From Paractinoplanes brasiliensis (GTDB lineage: Bacteria; Actinomycetota; Actinomycetes; Mycobacteriales; Micromonosporaceae), in NCBI RefSeq assembly GCF_004362215.1, contig NZ_SNWR01000001.1, positions 3,950,001 to 4,014,000 of the forward strand: 64,000 nucleotides of DNA, read 5' to 3'. Below, one piece after another: positions 43,971-53,589 of this stretch. A model generated the notes under the pieces. It saw nothing but the letters and a program-made list of their open reading frames with translations. It did not search any database and was not told the origin of the DNA. Positions within the stretch are counted from its first letter, which is position 1. Each line of letters starts with the position of its first letter. The position numbers and the translations under genes were made by a program.

Positions 43971-45874
43971 CAGGCCCTCCTGAGCGGAAGCGTGGCGGTG
44001 ATCGTGGTCCCGGCGTCATCGGTGCGGACGGCGAAGCCGCCGCCGAGTGCCTCGGCGCGGCGGCGCATGGAGGTGAGACCGACGCCGGCGCTGCTGGTCG
44101 GGTGGATGCCGCGGCCGTCGTCGCTGACCGCGATGTGCAGGGCGTCGCTCGCGCTGATGGCGACGCGGGCGTGGTGCGCGTGTGCGTGCCGGGCCACGTT
44201 GGTCAGCGCCTCGGTGACGATGCGGTAGGCCGCTGTCTCGACGTCGGGGGTCAGCGTGGGCAGTCCGTCAGCGTTGACTTCGACCGGGAGGGTGGCGTTG
44301 AGGGCGCCGGCGTGGCGTTGGATGGCCTGGGCCAGCCCGATCGTGTCGAGAACGCTGGGTCGCAGGCCGTCGATGATGCGGCGGATGTCCTTGACGGCGA
44401 CGTCGGTTTCGGCGCGGAGCCTCTCGACCAGGCGTGCGGCGGGCGCTGCGGGGACCATGCTGGTGAGCGCCTGCAGACCGAGGCTCATGCCGGCGAGTGA
44501 GGGGCCGAGGCCGTCGTGCAGATCGCGGCGCAGCCGGTCGCGTTCGTTGCGGGTGGCCTCGACGACCCGGTTGCGTTCGGTCTCGAGGGCTTCGGTCAGC
44601 TCGGTGGCACTGGCGACGACGGCGAGCTGCGCGGCCAGGGCGGTCAGCAGGCGGCGGTCGGCCGTGGAGTAGTGCTCACCGGCCTGGGGCGTCGCGATGC
44701 GAAGTTCGCCGATCTCGCGGCCGCCGAATCTCAGCGGGAAGGCGACGTGGCTGTCCACATCGATTCCCGTACGGGCCAGTGTGCGGCCGTCCGGGCTGAT
44801 CACCGTGGCGCCTTCCGCCTGCACGGAAGCGGCGACGGCGGCGACGGCGGTCGGTAGCAGGCCGGATTGGTCGGTTGTCGCGACGCTCTTGCCGAGGTCG
44901 TTGAGGGCCCGCAGCGGATCCAGGCGGGCGCCGTAGATGAGACGGTCGACGCCGCGCTGGATCCAGTCCCGGGCCGGCAGGAGGCCCGCGGCGACGATCA
45001 TGCCGGCCAGCACGCCCGGGAACACGCGACCGAGCGCCGAGGTGAAGACCGCGGTGAGCAGGAGGTAGACCCCGAACACGAGCACGGTCAGCGCGCCGTA
45101 GACGAGACCACGACGCAAAACGACCCGGACGTCGAGCAGGCGGTAGTGCAGCACGCCGAAGGCAACGGCGATCGGCATGATCAGTAGCGGTGTGAACAGC
45201 GCATTCCCCAGCGCATAGAACCCGCCTATGGCCGCGAAGTTGTTCAGGGCGAAGGCTCCGGCCAAGCCCATCAGGAACCAGCCCAGTTGCTGACGGTAGG
45301 GGTAGACCGCGCGATGCCACCGCCTGATCGTGCCGATCAGGATCATCGCCGTCGCAGACATCAGCAACACCTGGATCAGGACGTCCAGGAAGCCGAGATC
45401 CCAGTCGCCGACGTCGTATGCGGCCATCAGCACGAGCCCGGCGATTGCGGCGGCCATCGGCACGCGCCATCGCCGCGAGGGCAGACGCCCGTCCGGATAA
45501 AGAGCGAGCACCACGGTGAGCAGGCCCCAAACTGTCACGTTGCTGAACATGTCGGCGATGCGGGTCGCCAACGTCTCCGGCGGGTCGGTGGGCCTGTACA
45601 CCGTCAGCGTCCGATGCGTCGTGGCGAACGCCTGCACCGCACCGAAGGCGAGGAAGAGCCAGCCGAGGGTGTTGCGCGGCCGGAGCACGGCCAGCGCGCA
45701 GCCGGCCGCAGACCACGCCACCGCGGGCAGCACCTTGGCCAGTTCCAGAGCGAGCGGACTGTGAAAGACGCCCGGCGGTTGCGTGGGATGCCACTGCAGG
45801 GTCTCGACCGTACGAAAGGCGACACCGACCACCGTGACCAGCACGAACGCCGCGATCAGCAGCCATCGCCTCAT
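43970..45874 (-). CDS. Membrane sensor histidine kinase, HisKA_3 type
   Basis: A 634-residue kinase. Eight or so N-terminal hydrophobic helices span about residues 1-310. A GAF-like domain follows (about 335-460; LPTAVAAVAASVQAEGATVI). The HisKA_3 dimerisation helix has the phospho-acceptor His in RDRLRRDLHDGLGPSLAGM, and the HATPase core has YRIVTEALTNVARHAHA and VSDDGRGI. It pairs with the overlapping NarL-type regulator. ATG 45874 is chosen at the first membrane helix; the longer upstream frame is not membrane-like. Confidence 0.9.
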   Translation of the reverse strand: MRRWLLIAAFVLVTVVGVAFRTVETLQWHPTQPPGVFHSPLALELAKVLPAVAWSAAGCALAVLRPRNTLGWLFLAFGAVQAFATTHRTLTVYRPTDPPETLATRIADMFSNVTVWGLLTVVLALYPDGRLPSRRWRVPMAAAIAGLVLMAAYDVGDWDLGFLDVLIQVLLMSATAMILIGTIRRWHRAVYPYRQQLGWFLMGLAGAFALNNFAAIGGFYALGNALFTPLLIMPIAVAFGVLHYRLLDVRVVLRRGLVYGALTVLVFGVYLLLTAVFTSALGRVFPGVLAGMIVAAGLLPARDWIQRGVDRLIYGARLDPLRALNDLGKSVATTDQSGLLPTAVAAVAASVQAEGATVISPDGRTLARTGIDVDSHVAFPLRFGGREIGELRIATPQAGEHYSTADRRLLTALAAQLAVVASATELTEALETERNRVVEATRNERDRLRRDLHDGLGPSLAGMSLGLQALTSMVPAAPAARLVERLRAETDVAVKDIRRIIDGLRPSVLDTIGLAQAIQRHAGALNATLPVEVNADGLPTLTPDVETAAYRIVTEALTNVARHAHAHHARVAISASDALHIAVSDDGRGIHPTSSAGVGLTSMRRRAEALGGGFAVRTDDAGTTITATLPLRRA

Positions 45875-46036
45875 GCACCCAGTGTGCCGCTGTGATGTCC
45901 CGGACGATGCCTGATTCGTCCCGAACCAAGCGGGCGGACCGCCCAGGCCACCCGGGACACCTGCCTCAAGCGCCCGCGGGCCCGGGTGCCCCAACGTGGA
46001 ACGCACCCCCCTCCCAGCAAACCGGAGGAGCACCCG

Positions 46037-46729
<693 letters not shown>

Positions 46730-46872
46730 TCGGCCGGTTGGCCCCGGGCTGCTCGCCGCCTGTGGCGCCTGCTGCGGGAGTGCCGGGTTGCGCGCTTGAA
46801 CTCGCTGCTGGGCGCGGTGGGGTCAAGCGTTTCACCCAGCGGCCGGGCGTGCGGGTGCCGCGTTGCCTGGTG

Positions 46873-48078
46873 TCAGGCGTCGCGGATCGAGGCGATCAGG
46901 GAGTCGTGGACGGCGGTCAGGCCGGCGTCGAGGGCGCCCAGCAGAACGGCATCGTCGTCGATCGCGGTGACGGCGATGGTGCTTTCGAGCGGGGCGGCCC
47001 CGCGTACGGCGAAATTGACCGCTGACAGCAAGCGGTCGCCGCCGGCCTGGGCGATGGGGCCGGCCAGGACCACCAGGTACGGGTCGAGCACGGCGATCAC
47101 CGCGGCCAGGCCGATGACGATGCGGTCGGCCAGGGCGATCAGGAAGTCGTCGCCGACCCCCGAGTCGCCGGCCGCGGCCCGTACGGCCTCGGCGGGGGTG
47201 CGACCCGGAACGCCGTTGTCCCGGGCCAGCTCGAGGATCGCCGCGCCGCCGAAGAGGTCCTGCAGGTCGAGCTTGCGGTGTGACGAATCGGGGGAGTGTA
47301 GCGGCATGTAGCCGATCTCGCCGGCGCCGCCGCGCGCGCCGCGCAGCAGGGTGCCGCCCATGTCGATGGCGAGGCCGAGGCCCTCCTCGCCGAGCCACAG
47401 CAGCGCGAAACCCTCGGCGTGACGTCCCACGCCCCGCCGCCGCTCGGCGATCGCGGCCAGGTTGACGTCGTTGTCGACGCCGACGGCGGTGCCGAGCGCG
47501 GCGGCGAGTTGGGGCACCAGGCCCGTACGGCCGAAGCCGGGCACGTCGACGTGCCGGATCGTCTCGGTGTGCGGGTCGTACGAGCCGGCCACGCCGAACT
47601 GCACGTGCCGGATCCGCCCGGCCGGTACGTCGGCCTCGTCGCGCAGGGCGGCCACGACGTCGACCAGGGCGGTCAGCGGGTCGGTGGTGAGGAAGTCGAT
47701 GCGGGACTCGATGCGCCCGCGGACCGTGCCGGTCAGGTCGCACAGCGCCGCGACCACCGACGGGGCGCCGCTGGGACCGATGTCCCGTACGGAGACCGCC
47801 GCCGCGTACGCCGCCTCGGGGTTGGCGTTGTAGATCTCCGCATTGGGCCCGGGCCGGCCGCTGTTGTGACCGACAACGGTGACCAGGCCCGCGTCGGTGA
47901 GCCGGCGCAGCACCTCGGAGATCGTCGGGGTCGACAGGGCGGTGAGTTTGCGCAGGTCGGCCCGGGTGAGCATGCCGGGGTCCAGCAGGTGGGCCAGGGC
48001 CGCGCTCTCGTTCATGGCGCGCAGCAGCTTGGACGAACCGGCCAGACGGGTCACGGCGGCTCCCGGGAGTCGACTCAT
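46873..48078 (-). CDS. ROK-family transcriptional regulator
   Basis: A 401-residue ROK regulator: an N-terminal winged helix (LTRADLRKLTALSTPTISEVLRRLTDAGLV) and a sugar-kinase-like domain with the GVDNDVNLAAIAERRRG and AIDMGGTLLRGARGGAGEIGYMPL motifs. The typical CxCGxxGC zinc motif is absent. It is divergent from the chitosanase gene, and ROK protein CsnR is known to repress a chitosanase in streptomycetes, so local control is likely. ATG 48078 is chosen over TTG 48084. Confidence 0.85.
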   Translation of the reverse strand: MSRLPGAAVTRLAGSSKLLRAMNESAALAHLLDPGMLTRADLRKLTALSTPTISEVLRRLTDAGLVTVVGHNSGRPGPNAEIYNANPEAAYAAAVSVRDIGPSGAPSVVAALCDLTGTVRGRIESRIDFLTTDPLTALVDVVAALRDEADVPAGRIRHVQFGVAGSYDPHTETIRHVDVPGFGRTGLVPQLAAALGTAVGVDNDVNLAAIAERRRGVGRHAEGFALLWLGEEGLGLAIDMGGTLLRGARGGAGEIGYMPLHSPDSSHRKLDLQDLFGGAAILELARDNGVPGRTPAEAVRAAAGDSGVGDDFLIALADRIVIGLAAVIAVLDPYLVVLAGPIAQAGGDRLLSAVNFAVRGAAPLESTIAVTAIDDDAVLLGALDAGLTAVHDSLIASIRDA

Positions 48079-48079
48079 T

Positions 48080-48102
48080 GGCAAATTGGCTAACAGTTTG
48101 CC
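48080..48102. promoter_or_regulatory. Candidate operator between ROK and chitosanase genes
   Basis: GGCAAATT (48080-48087) and AGTTTGCC (48095-48102) form imperfect arms just upstream of the ROK start. The octamer TAACAGTT, within the right arm at 48091-48098, recurs at 48187-48194 near the chitosanase start, again preceded by an AAA run 8-9 bases upstream. A shared regulator site is plausible. Confidence 0.45.
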
Positions 48103-48241
48103 GGACGGTAGGCCGACCGTCGGCGGGTGTCAAGGGTCCGACCGTCAGCCTAGATGAGGCTATCGAAGACCATTGATAAACCTTTTTAACAGTTATAGCG
48201 TCGCGGCGTTCCCCCGAAAATCCCCCTCTTCGAGGAGCGTC

Positions 48242-49441
48242 ATGAACCCCGCAAGGAGAGCCCTCTACGCTGCCGTGGCCTTGGCCGTCCCCGGCGTCGC
48301 CCTGGCCTACGGGTTGCTTCCGGCAAACGCCGCCGCCGCCGGGCCGATCAAAGGCCTGGCCGGCAAGTGTGTCGACGTGGCGGCGGCCAGTTCGGCCAAC
48401 GGCACCGCTGTCCAGCTCTACGACTGCAACGGCACCGCGGCCCAGCAGTGGACCGTCGGCAACACCGACGGCAGCATTCGTGCGCTGGGCAAATGCCTCG
48501 ACGTGACGGCCGCGTCGACAGCCGACGGCGCCAAGATCCAGCTGTACGACTGCAACGGCACCGGCGCACAGAAGTGGTCGGTGTCCGGCGCGGGTCTGGT
48601 CAACACGGGCAGCGGAAAGTGCCTCGACGTCACCGGCGGCAGCAGCGCCAACGCCACCCGGCTGCAGATCTGGACCTGCTCGAACACTGCCAACCAGGCC
48701 TGGACCCTGCCCGGTGGCGGCTCCACCCCGACGACCCCGGCAGGAACCAACTTGGACAGTCCCGCCAAGAAAGATGTCGCCATGCAACTCGTGTCGGCGG
48801 CCGAGAACTCGTCGCTCGACTGGCGGGCGCAGTTCCGCTACATCGAGGACATCGGCGACGGGCGCGGCTACACGGCCGGGATCATCGGCTTCTGCTCGGG
48901 CACAGGCGACATGCTCGAGCTGGTGCAGGCGTACACGAACGCCGTGCCCGGAAACGTGCTGGCCAAGTACCTTCCCGCGCTGCGCAGCGTGAACGGGACG
49001 GCCTCACACGCGGGACTCGACCCGAACTTCACGGCGGACTGGCGTACGGCCGCAGCCGACCCGCGCTTCCAGGCCGCACAGGAGTCCGAGCGCGACCGCG
49101 TCTACTTCAACCCCTCGGTACGCGACGGCAAGGCTGACGGCGTACGGGCCCTTGGGCAGTTCGCCTATTACGACGCCGCGGTGATGCACGGGTACGAGGG
49201 CATGCGGGCGATCCGGAACCAGGCGTTGAAGCGGGCCAAGCCGCCGGCACAGGGCGGGGACGAACGGGTGTGGCTCAACGCCTTCCTGGACGAGCGCGTG
49301 ATCGAGATGCGGAAGGAGGAGGCGCACTCCGACACGTCCAGGGTGGACACCGCACAGCGCCGCTTCCTCAACAACGGCAACTTCGACCTGAACACGCCGC
49401 TGGACTTCGCCGTCTACGGCGACAACTTCCACATCGGCTGA
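48242..49441 (+). CDS. Secreted GH46 chitosanase with N-terminal ricin-type CBM13
   Basis: A 399-residue protein. A Sec signal peptide (to about ANAAAA) is followed by a beta-trefoil of three QxW repeats (AAQQWTV, GAQKWSV, ANQAWTL) and a Thr/Pro linker. The GH46 domain (about 160-399) contains the catalytic Glu in RYIEDIGDGRGYTAGIIGF and the Asp 18 residues later (GTGDMLELV), plus ERDRVYFNP and DTSRVDTAQRRFL. The domain is very close to streptomycete chitosanases, which hydrolyse beta-1,4-glucosamine polymers. GGAG ribosome site before the ATG. Confidence 0.92.
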   Translation: MNPARRALYAAVALAVPGVALAYGLLPANAAAAGPIKGLAGKCVDVAAASSANGTAVQLYDCNGTAAQQWTVGNTDGSIRALGKCLDVTAASTADGAKIQLYDCNGTGAQKWSVSGAGLVNTGSGKCLDVTGGSSANATRLQIWTCSNTANQAWTLPGGGSTPTTPAGTNLDSPAKKDVAMQLVSAAENSSLDWRAQFRYIEDIGDGRGYTAGIIGFCSGTGDMLELVQAYTNAVPGNVLAKYLPALRSVNGTASHAGLDPNFTADWRTAAADPRFQAAQESERDRVYFNPSVRDGKADGVRALGQFAYYDAAVMHGYEGMRAIRNQALKRAKPPAQGGDERVWLNAFLDERVIEMRKEEAHSDTSRVDTAQRRFLNNGNFDLNTPLDFAVYGDNFHIG

Positions 49442-49528
49442 ACCTGAATACCAGGGGCTGGTCCGACGGATGTGGCCGTTCTTGCTGCCTTCGCGGGATC
49501 GCATCCGCCCGAGCCGCAGGCGACGGCG

Positions 49529-50413
49529 CTACTGGTTGCGCAGAGCAGCAAGCACGGCTGTGATCTCCGGCCGGGGCGTGGATGGCCGGCGCGCCGCAGC
49601 AGTGATCCGACGGGTGACCGGGGGCGTCAGCGGGCGCGTGACAGCTCCATAGCGCGGATCCACGGCCAGGCTCGGCAGCATCGTGATCGACCGGCCGCGT
49701 TCCACGTGCTGGAGCGCGATCATGTAGTTGTTGAACCGGCAGATCACCGTCGGCTCGAAGCCCGCCTCCCGGCACAGGCGGGTGGCCAGCTCGGACATGT
49801 ACGAGCCGGCCACGTCGAACGTCCACCGCTGGTCGGCGCAGGACTCCAGGTCGATCGCGTCGCGGTCGGCGAGGGGATGACCGGGCGGCAGCACCACGAC
49901 CACCTCGTCCTCGGCCAGGGGCATCAGGTCGATCGCCGGGTCGAGTTCGGTCCCGGCGAAGTCGGTGGTCGTGATGATGACGTCGACCTCGCCGCGGCGC
50001 AGCGCCGGCATGCTCACGTGGGGCTCCATCTCGAGCAGCACCACTGTCACGTCGGGGTGCCGCGCCGCCAGCGACGACACGGCCTGCGAAGCCAGCCCGG
50101 GCAGCGCGCTCTGGAAGGCGCCGAGCCGGACGGTTCCGGCTGGTTCGAGCGCCAGGCCGCGCAACGCCACCTCGGCGGCCTCCATGGCAGCCAGGATCTC
50201 CCGGGCCCGACCGGCCAGCAGCACCCCGGCCGCGGTCAGCCGCACCCGCCGCCCGGTGCGTTCGATCAGGGCCGTACGCGTCTCCCGTTCGAGCGTCGCC
50301 AGTTGCTGCGACACCGCGGACGGGCTGTGGTTGCCGCGCTGGGCCACCGCCCGCACGGTCCCGTACGTCGCGAGGTCGGCCAGCAACCTCAGCCGCCAGG
50401 GATTGAGCGTCAT
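49529..50413 (-). CDS. LysR-family transcriptional regulator
   Basis: A 294-residue regulator with the N-terminal winged helix (YGTVRAVAQRGNHSPSAVSQQLATLERE) and a periplasmic-binding-protein-like effector domain (VRLGAFQSALPGLASQAVSSL, DVIITTTDF). It is divergent from the dialkylglycine decarboxylase gene with 75 bases between starts. In Burkholderia the LysR-type DgdR is encoded next to dgdA and controls it, so this is probably its functional counterpart. Confidence 0.85.
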   Translation of the reverse strand: MTLNPWRLRLLADLATYGTVRAVAQRGNHSPSAVSQQLATLERETRTALIERTGRRVRLTAAGVLLAGRAREILAAMEAAEVALRGLALEPAGTVRLGAFQSALPGLASQAVSSLAARHPDVTVVLLEMEPHVSMPALRRGEVDVIITTTDFAGTELDPAIDLMPLAEDEVVVVLPPGHPLADRDAIDLESCADQRWTFDVAGSYMSELATRLCREAGFEPTVICRFNNYMIALQHVERGRSITMLPSLAVDPRYGAVTRPLTPPVTRRITAAARRPSTPRPEITAVLAALRNQ

Positions 50414-50488
50414 TGTGCGACTTTACTTAACAGCGACGGCGAAAATGCGAGATGGACCGGCACAGCGGCTGCGCTTAGCGTCGTCGGC

Positions 50489-51811
50489 ATGGCTGATTCC
50501 TTCTGGTCCGACGCCGAGCGTCACCTGGTCCGTTACTCCGGCGCGGGGCGGTTCGTGCCCGAGATCATTGAGCGCGCCGAGGGCAGCTTCGTGTTCACGG
50601 CCGACGGCCGACGCCTGCTCGACTTCACGTCGGGGCAGATGAGCGCGATCCTCGGCCATTCCCACCCGGCCGTGGTGGCGACCGTGCAGCGGCAGGCGGC
50701 CACGCTCGACCACCTGTTCAGCGGGATGCTCAGCCGCCCGGTCGTCGAGCTGGCCCGCCGGCTGGCCGGGTCGCTGCCCGAGCCGTTGAGCAAGGTGCTG
50801 CTGCTGACCACGGGGGCCGAGTCGAACGAAGCCGCGATCCGGATGGCCAAGCTGGTTACCGGCCGGCACGAGGTCGTGTCGTTCGCCCGCTCGTGGCACG
50901 GCATGACGCAGGCGGCCGCGAACGCCACCTACAGCTCGGGCCGAAAAGGCTACGGGCCGGCCGCGCCCGGCAACTTCGCCATTCCGACGCCGAACGCCTA
51001 TCGTCCGGACTTCACCGGCGCCGACGGCGAGCTGGACTGGCGCCGGCAGCTGGATTTCTCGTTCGACCTGTTCGACGCGCAGTCGGTGGGCAGCCTCGCT
51101 GCCTGCATCGTCGAGCCGATCCTCAGCTCGGGTGGTGTGCTCGACCTGCCGCCGGGTTACCTGGCCGCCCTGCGCGACAAGGTGCACGCGCGGGGCGGGT
51201 TGCTGATCCTCGACGAGGCACAGACCGGTCTGTGCCGGACGGGCGACTGGTACGCGTTCCAACGCGACGGCGTCACTCCCGACATCCTGACGCTGAGCAA
51301 GACCCTGGGCGCCGGGCTGCCGCTGGCCGCCGTGGTGACCAGCCCCGAGATCGAGCAGACGGCGCACGAGCGGGGCTTCCTGTTCTTCACCACGCACGTC
51401 TCCGACCCGCTGGTCGCGGCCGTCGGCAACACGGTTCTCGACGTGCTCGAGGCGGACAAACTCGACCATCGGGCACGCGAGCTCGGCGCGCATCTGGCCG
51501 ACGGACTCCGCGAGCTGGACCAGCGGCATGCGGTGATCGGAGACGTACGGGGGCGGGGTCTGCTCGTGGGTCTCGAGCTGGTGCTCGATCGGGACACCCG
51601 GCAACCCGCCGACGAACTGGGCGCGGCCGTCACCCAGCGTTGCCTCGAGCTCGGTCTGCACATGAACGTCGTGCAGCTGCCCGGCATGGGCGGGGTGTTC
51701 CGGATCGCGCCGGCTCTGACGTCCACGACCGAGGAGCTCGACCTCGGGCTGGAGATCCTGGATCAGGCGATCGGGGATGTGGCGCCGCGGTTCACCGGAG
51801 CGAAGCGATGA
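50489..51811 (+). CDS. dgdA: 2,2-dialkylglycine decarboxylase (PLP enzyme)
   Basis: A 440-residue class III aminotransferase-fold protein. It matches the Burkholderia enzyme over its length as I remember it: LVRYSGAGRFVPEIIERAEGS, LDFTSGQMSAILGHSHP (with the active-site Gln), LDHLFSGMLSRPVVELA, TGAESNEAAIRMAKLVTG, ILDEAQTGLCRTG and the PLP Lys in LTLSKTLGAGLPLA. It decarboxylates dialkyl amino acids such as 2-aminoisobutyrate while transaminating pyruvate. ATG at 50489. Its 3' end overlaps the convergent PQQ-like gene by 20 bases. Confidence 0.88.
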   Translation: MADSFWSDAERHLVRYSGAGRFVPEIIERAEGSFVFTADGRRLLDFTSGQMSAILGHSHPAVVATVQRQAATLDHLFSGMLSRPVVELARRLAGSLPEPLSKVLLLTTGAESNEAAIRMAKLVTGRHEVVSFARSWHGMTQAAANATYSSGRKGYGPAAPGNFAIPTPNAYRPDFTGADGELDWRRQLDFSFDLFDAQSVGSLAACIVEPILSSGGVLDLPPGYLAALRDKVHARGGLLILDEAQTGLCRTGDWYAFQRDGVTPDILTLSKTLGAGLPLAAVVTSPEIEQTAHERGFLFFTTHVSDPLVAAVGNTVLDVLEADKLDHRARELGAHLADGLRELDQRHAVIGDVRGRGLLVGLELVLDRDTRQPADELGAAVTQRCLELGLHMNVVQLPGMGGVFRIAPALTSTTEELDLGLEILDQAIGDVAPRFTGAKR

Positions 51812-53084
51812 TCACGGTGTCGACGGTGAAGTAGTGCTCGGGCGCCTCCGGGTCGGCCGGTCCGTCCTCGGTCAGGCGCTCGATCGCCACCCAGTCGTCG
51901 GTGACCTGCCACAACCCCGGCTTCCAGGTCAGCTTCTCGGTGTCCACAGCCAGCGGAAACTCCGCCTCCACTCCGCCACGACCCGCATGCCGGATCTGCA
52001 GGTGCCGCGACGCCGTCAGCACCACCATGCGCCCCCGCGAGACCCCCAGCAGCAGATCCCCGGGCGGCACTCTCCCCAGCCCGGTCCCAGTAACCGACAT
52101 TTCCGAATTGTCGAGGCCGGGTTCGCGACGAAGCGGACCTGGGGAGCCGGGTTTGGGGGTGGCCTGTGGGTCGGCGGTGGGGCCGGCTTGAGGGTTGGAG
52201 GTGGCGATGGATCGAGGGCTGGAGGTGGGGGTGGCTTTGGGATCGGGCGTGGCCTTGGGGCTTGAGGTGGGGTCAAGGCCGGTGTCAGCGTCGGGGCCGG
52301 CGGCCGCGGCGGGTTCGGCGCCGGCACTCGGGGACGTCAGATATCCACGGCCCTGACCGTCGCGTAGGGCGGCGCACTCCGAGAACCCGATGACACAGCT
52401 CAGAGGCGTCAAAGGCCCCACCACGTACGGGGTGATGGCCTCCCCTGTCGAAACAGAGAACCCTGCCGTGCCGCAGAGGAACTGCCCGCCCCGAGTGGTC
52501 AAGCCGTCGTCACACCCGGCCGGAACCTCCACACTCCACCGCCGGGCGCCGCTTCCCACCTCGTACGCGGAAAGCCGTTGACCCCCCTTGACCAGCACGA
52601 ACTGATCGCTCACCCAGAGCCCCGGCGGCGCCCAGACCACCGACGCCCCGGTCCGGTGCCCCTCGTAACCCGGCGAGGGCAGTCCCGTCGGGACGCGCCA
52701 GACTTCCTTCCCCGTACGCCCGTCGATCGCGATCAGCAACCCGTCGGACCACCGGCTGATCACCGTCGTCCCCGACGCCACCACCCCGGACACCTCGACC
52801 GGCCAGCGCCGCAACGACCAGCGCGCGGTGCTCACTCTTCTCGCGTCGACCGGCCCGTCCGCTCGTACCTGCCTTTTCCCGGCGTAGACACGCATGCGCC
52901 CGTCGACGATCAGCGGGGCCATGTTGGCCCGCCCGGTGACCTGAGCCACGCCGACCGAGGGGTTGGGATAGGGCGTGCTCGCCGCCGACAGCACCTCGGC
53001 CGGGGCCAGCACCCGCCAGCCGATCAGACCGGCCACGACGGTCAGGACGAGCGCCGCCAGAGATCGCAGCAGCACCCGGGACAC
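51792..53084 (-). CDS. Membrane-anchored PQQ-like beta-propeller protein
   Basis: A 430-residue protein with an N-terminal hydrophobic helix (about 8-28) and an extracytoplasmic domain showing PQQ-repeat features (LLIAIDGRTGKEVWRVPTG; LSAYEVGSGARRWSVEVPAG). A long Pro/Thr/Ser linker (about 265-325, TPDPKATPTSSP) splits the propeller. The two Cys pairs (GCDDG, FLCGT, LSCVIGFSECAA) may form disulfides. No enzyme activity is predicted. A related partial gene lies at the right end of the window. Confidence 0.65.
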   Translation of the reverse strand: MSRVLLRSLAALVLTVVAGLIGWRVLAPAEVLSAASTPYPNPSVGVAQVTGRANMAPLIVDGRMRVYAGKRQVRADGPVDARRVSTARWSLRRWPVEVSGVVASGTTVISRWSDGLLIAIDGRTGKEVWRVPTGLPSPGYEGHRTGASVVWAPPGLWVSDQFVLVKGGQRLSAYEVGSGARRWSVEVPAGCDDGLTTRGGQFLCGTAGFSVSTGEAITPYVVGPLTPLSCVIGFSECAALRDGQGRGYLTSPSAGAEPAAAAGPDADTGLDPTSSPKATPDPKATPTSSPRSIATSNPQAGPTADPQATPKPGSPGPLRREPGLDNSEMSVTGTGLGRVPPGDLLLGVSRGRMVVLTASRHLQIRHAGRGGVEAEFPLAVDTEKLTWKPGLWQVTDDWVAIERLTEDGPADPEAPEHYFTVDTVIIASLR

Positions 53085-53098
53085 CCGCGCAGCCTATG

Positions 53099-53557
53099 TC
53101 AGGCGACCGCGGCCAGATCGTCGAGGTCGCGGCGCAGCGCCCCCTCGGCCGTCTCCGCAGCGAGCCCACCGAAGATCAGCGCGAGGATACGGCCGGCGGG
53201 TGCGGTGGGTGAGCCCTCCTGCTTCACGGTCACCATCGTGCCGCCGCGGTGCCGGCCGGAGAGGACCGGAACGAACGAATACGTCATGCGGTAGTCGGCG
53301 CCGATGCCGGGCGACGTCACCACGAAGTGTTCGGGCGCCACGCACTCGCGTACCCGGAACTCCTCGGTGACCTCGCCGCCGTCGGCCATGCGGCGCGTCT
53401 CGCGCCACACCGCGCCCGCGTCGAACGGCCCGTGGGTGCGTACGTCGACGCGGGTGACGGCGGTGAGCCACTCGCGCCGCCGGTGCAGGTCGGTGAACAC
53501 CCGCCACACCGCCGCGACCGGCGCGTCGATCAGACGGGTCACCACCACCGTCGACAT
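53099..53557 (-). CDS. SRPBCC-family (START/polyketide-cyclase-like) protein
   Basis: A 152-residue protein with the helix-grip fold signature: VVVTRLIDAPVAAVWRVFTDLHRRREWLTAV at the N-terminus, GAVWRETRRM, and a C-terminal long helix (GRILALIFGGLAAETAEGALRRDLDDLAAV). Such proteins bind hydrophobic ligands or act in self-immunity or lipid handling; the ligand is unknown. It lies 32 bases from the fahA stop on the same strand, so it may be co-transcribed with the tyrosine-catabolic genes. Confidence 0.75.
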   Translation of the reverse strand: MSTVVVTRLIDAPVAAVWRVFTDLHRRREWLTAVTRVDVRTHGPFDAGAVWRETRRMADGGEVTEEFRVRECVAPEHFVVTSPGIGADYRMTYSFVPVLSGRHRGGTMVTVKQEGSPTAPAGRILALIFGGLAAETAEGALRRDLDDLAAVA

Positions 53558-53589
53558 AACCCACCCCCGCGTACACGTTACGACACCGA

